Shown here piece by piece: positions 62,588-64,000 of a stretch of 64,000 nucleotides of DNA. The stretch lies in NCBI GenBank assembly GCA_965248765.1, contig CBDFKF010000001.1:1-64000 (forward strand), in the 5' to 3' direction. Made by a program: the position numbers and the translations under genes. Below the pieces are notes generated by a model. It ran no database searches, was not told the DNA's origin, and saw only the letters and a list, made by a program, of their open reading frames with translations. Numbering within the stretch: position 1 is the first letter of the stretch; the number at the start of each line of letters is the position of its first letter. The stretch comes from CBDFKF01 sp965248765 (GTDB taxonomy: Bacteria > Pseudomonadota > Alphaproteobacteria > VGEJ01).

Positions 62588-63613
62588 GTGGCACTGCTGA
62601 CGATCCGCGGGCTGCGCACCCACATCCCGACACGGCGAGGGACCTTGCGCGCGGTCGACGGCGTCGACCTCAGCATCGATGCGGGCGAGACCGTCGGTCT
62701 TGTCGGCGAGAGCGGCTGCGGCAAGACGATGGCTGCATACTCTATCCTGGGGCTGGTCCCGCGCCCGGCCGAGGTGGTCGGTGGGGAGATCCTGTTCGAG
62801 GGAGAGGACCTGCGCCGCAAGAGCCCCGAACAGCTGCGGACGCTGCGTGGCTCGGCCATCTCGATGGTGTTCCAGGAGCCGCTGACGGCGCTCAATCCGC
62901 TGTTTCCCGTCGGCACACAGATTGGCGATGTGCTTCTCCAACACATGCCACTGTCGCGGCGCGCCGTTCGCGACCGCATCCGCGAGCTTCTCGCACATGT
63001 TGGTATCCCTGCGCCCGAGCACGTCGCCCGCGCCTACCCGTTCCAGCTCAGCGGCGGCATGCGACAGCGGGTCCTGATCGCCATGGCGATCGCCTGCGGA
63101 CCACGTCTTGTAATTGCCGACGAGCCGACGACGGCCCTCGATACCACGATCCAGGCGCAGATCCTCGATCTACTGCGCCAGCTCGTGGAGGAGAACCACA
63201 TTGCGTTGCTCCTCATCACCCACGATCTCGGCGTCGTCGCCGAAATGTGCCAGCGGGTCTATGTGATGTACGCGGGCAAGATCGTCGAACACGCGGTGGT
63301 CGGCGACCTTTTTGCCTCGTCGCTACACCCCTACTCGAATGCTCTCCTGCGCTGCACACCGGCGCTTGCCGATGCCGACCGCGAGCTCGAAAGCGTCGAG
63401 GGAGTCGTCCCCGACATGATCGGGCCCACCGATCATTGCGCGTTCGGTGATCGCTGCCGCTATGTGGTCGCGCGCTGCCGGGCCGAGCACCCGGTTTTGC
63501 GGACGATTACGGCCGGCCACGATGCGGCCTGTCATTTTGCCGGTGATCTCGTCTTACCGCAGCCAGAGCCGGTGGCGCCGCGCGTCATGCTATCGCCGGG
63601 GCTCACGCCATGA
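62588..63613 (+). CDS. Peptide ABC transporter ATP-binding protein, DppD type
   Basis: This 341-residue ATPase has Walker A GESGCGKT near residue 40, the signature LSGGMRQRV, Walker B LVIADEPTTALD and the oligopeptide-type C-terminal Cys motif (CAFGDRCRYVVARC, later ACHF). The GTG at 62588 (VALLTIRGL) follows GAGGG; the earlier in-frame sequence lies within the permease gene and is not part of the protein. Its stop overlaps the next start as ATGA. Confidence 0.93.
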   Translation: MALLTIRGLRTHIPTRRGTLRAVDGVDLSIDAGETVGLVGESGCGKTMAAYSILGLVPRPAEVVGGEILFEGEDLRRKSPEQLRTLRGSAISMVFQEPLTALNPLFPVGTQIGDVLLQHMPLSRRAVRDRIRELLAHVGIPAPEHVARAYPFQLSGGMRQRVLIAMAIACGPRLVIADEPTTALDTTIQAQILDLLRQLVEENHIALLLITHDLGVVAEMCQRVYVMYAGKIVEHAVVGDLFASSLHPYSNALLRCTPALADADRELESVEGVVPDMIGPTDHCAFGDRCRYVVARCRAEHPVLRTITAGHDAACHFAGDLVLPQPEPVAPRVMLSPGLTP

Positions 63614-64000
63614 GCGCGCTGCTCGAGGTTGAGGACCTCACCATGCACTTCCCGGTCAAGGGCTCGTTATGGGGCGCGCGGGGCGGGGCGGTGAGGGCGG
63701 TCGACGGTGTTTCATTCACGGTTGACCAAGGCGAGGCGTTCGGCCTGGTTGGCGAGAGCGGCAGCGGGAAGTCGACCCTGGCCCGTACGTTGATGCGCCT
63801 CCACCGGCCCACGGCCGGGGCAATCCGTTTTGCGGGAACGGACCTCGCCGGAGCGGCCGAGCATGAACTGCGCCCGGTGCGGCGCGACATGCAGATGATT
63901 TTCCAGGACACCAAGTCCTCGCTCAATCCACGCCTCAGAGTGCGGGACATCATCGCCGAGCCGCTGATCACCCATGGCCTCGAACATCGGCGCGAGGCGG
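63610..64000 (+). CDS. Peptide ABC transporter ATP-binding protein, DppF type, 3' end outside window
   Basis: The first 130 codons are present, open at the right edge. Walker A GESGSGKST is near residue 50 and the Q-loop MIFQDTKSSLNPRLRV is at about 98. It is the second ATPase of the dipeptide transporter and is translationally coupled to the first through the ATGA overlap. Confidence 0.92.
   Translation, partial: MSALLEVEDLTMHFPVKGSLWGARGGAVRAVDGVSFTVDQGEAFGLVGESGSGKSTLARTLMRLHRPTAGAIRFAGTDLAGAAEHELRPVRRDMQMIFQDTKSSLNPRLRVRDIIAEPLITHGLEHRREA

Overview
The window is GC-rich bacterial chromosome, most likely from an alphaproteobacterium (Rhodospirillales-like is a guess). Supporting this are a CcrM-type GANTC methyltransferase, an ATP-synthase F0 operon with both b' and b subunits and no F1 genes, an alphaproteobacterial LexA box (GTTC-N7-GTTC), and GlcDEF. 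About 58 protein genes are supported. No tRNA, rRNA or CRISPR array was seen.

Layout. 1-3.8 kb is a mobile patch: two tandem tyrosine recombinases on the minus strand (the first runs off the left edge), abutting an IS21 remnant with a broken istA, an intact istB and the right IS end. 3.9-4.5 kb is a probably 5'-truncated exported protein. 4.6-18.8 kb is an accessory catabolic cluster: two molybdenum-hydroxylase large subunits without their partner subunits, a VOC protein, a frameshifted 70-residue ORF, a DOPA-dioxygenase-like protein, a D-2-hydroxyacid dehydrogenase, a GlcG-like protein, a cupin, four tandem paralogous amidohydrolases and an SRPBCC protein. Several of these proteins have short Arg/Lys-rich ends. 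An intact IS630 element sits at the SRPBCC stop codon.

20-26 kb has a double-DUF427 protein, a glutamine amidotransferase, and a PEP-CTERM protein next to a PrsT-like TPR gene; the last two are frameshifted and no exosortase is in view. 25.9-28.5 kb has two arsenosugar-type glycosyltransferases divergent from a PA0069-type radical SAM gene, with a LexA box between them. 28.5-40.4 kb is housekeeping: a Kef-type antiporter, rnhB, ccrM, mutY, dciA, a DsbA-type thioredoxin, smc, and atpI-atpB-atpE-atpF'-atpF.

40.5-51.3 kb is read on the minus strand: RidA, a TPR protein, glcD-glcE-glcF, ribosomal protein L36 (too short for most gene callers), then a tight operon of D-2-hydroxyacid dehydrogenase, GNAT, SDR, class III and class IV aminotransferases, and a separate SDR. 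51.5-52.9 kb is an intact IS1202-like (ISNCY) element with 18-bp target duplications. 53.4-64 kb looks like a peptide or amide uptake and hydrolysis cluster: an M81 (MlrC) peptidase, a rubredoxin/metallo-beta-lactamase-like protein, an EamA transporter, two M19 dipeptidases and a Dpp-type ABC transporter whose last ATPase runs off the right edge.

The best candidate for an undescribed system is the 4.6-18.8 kb cluster. Its substrate cannot be read from the sequence.
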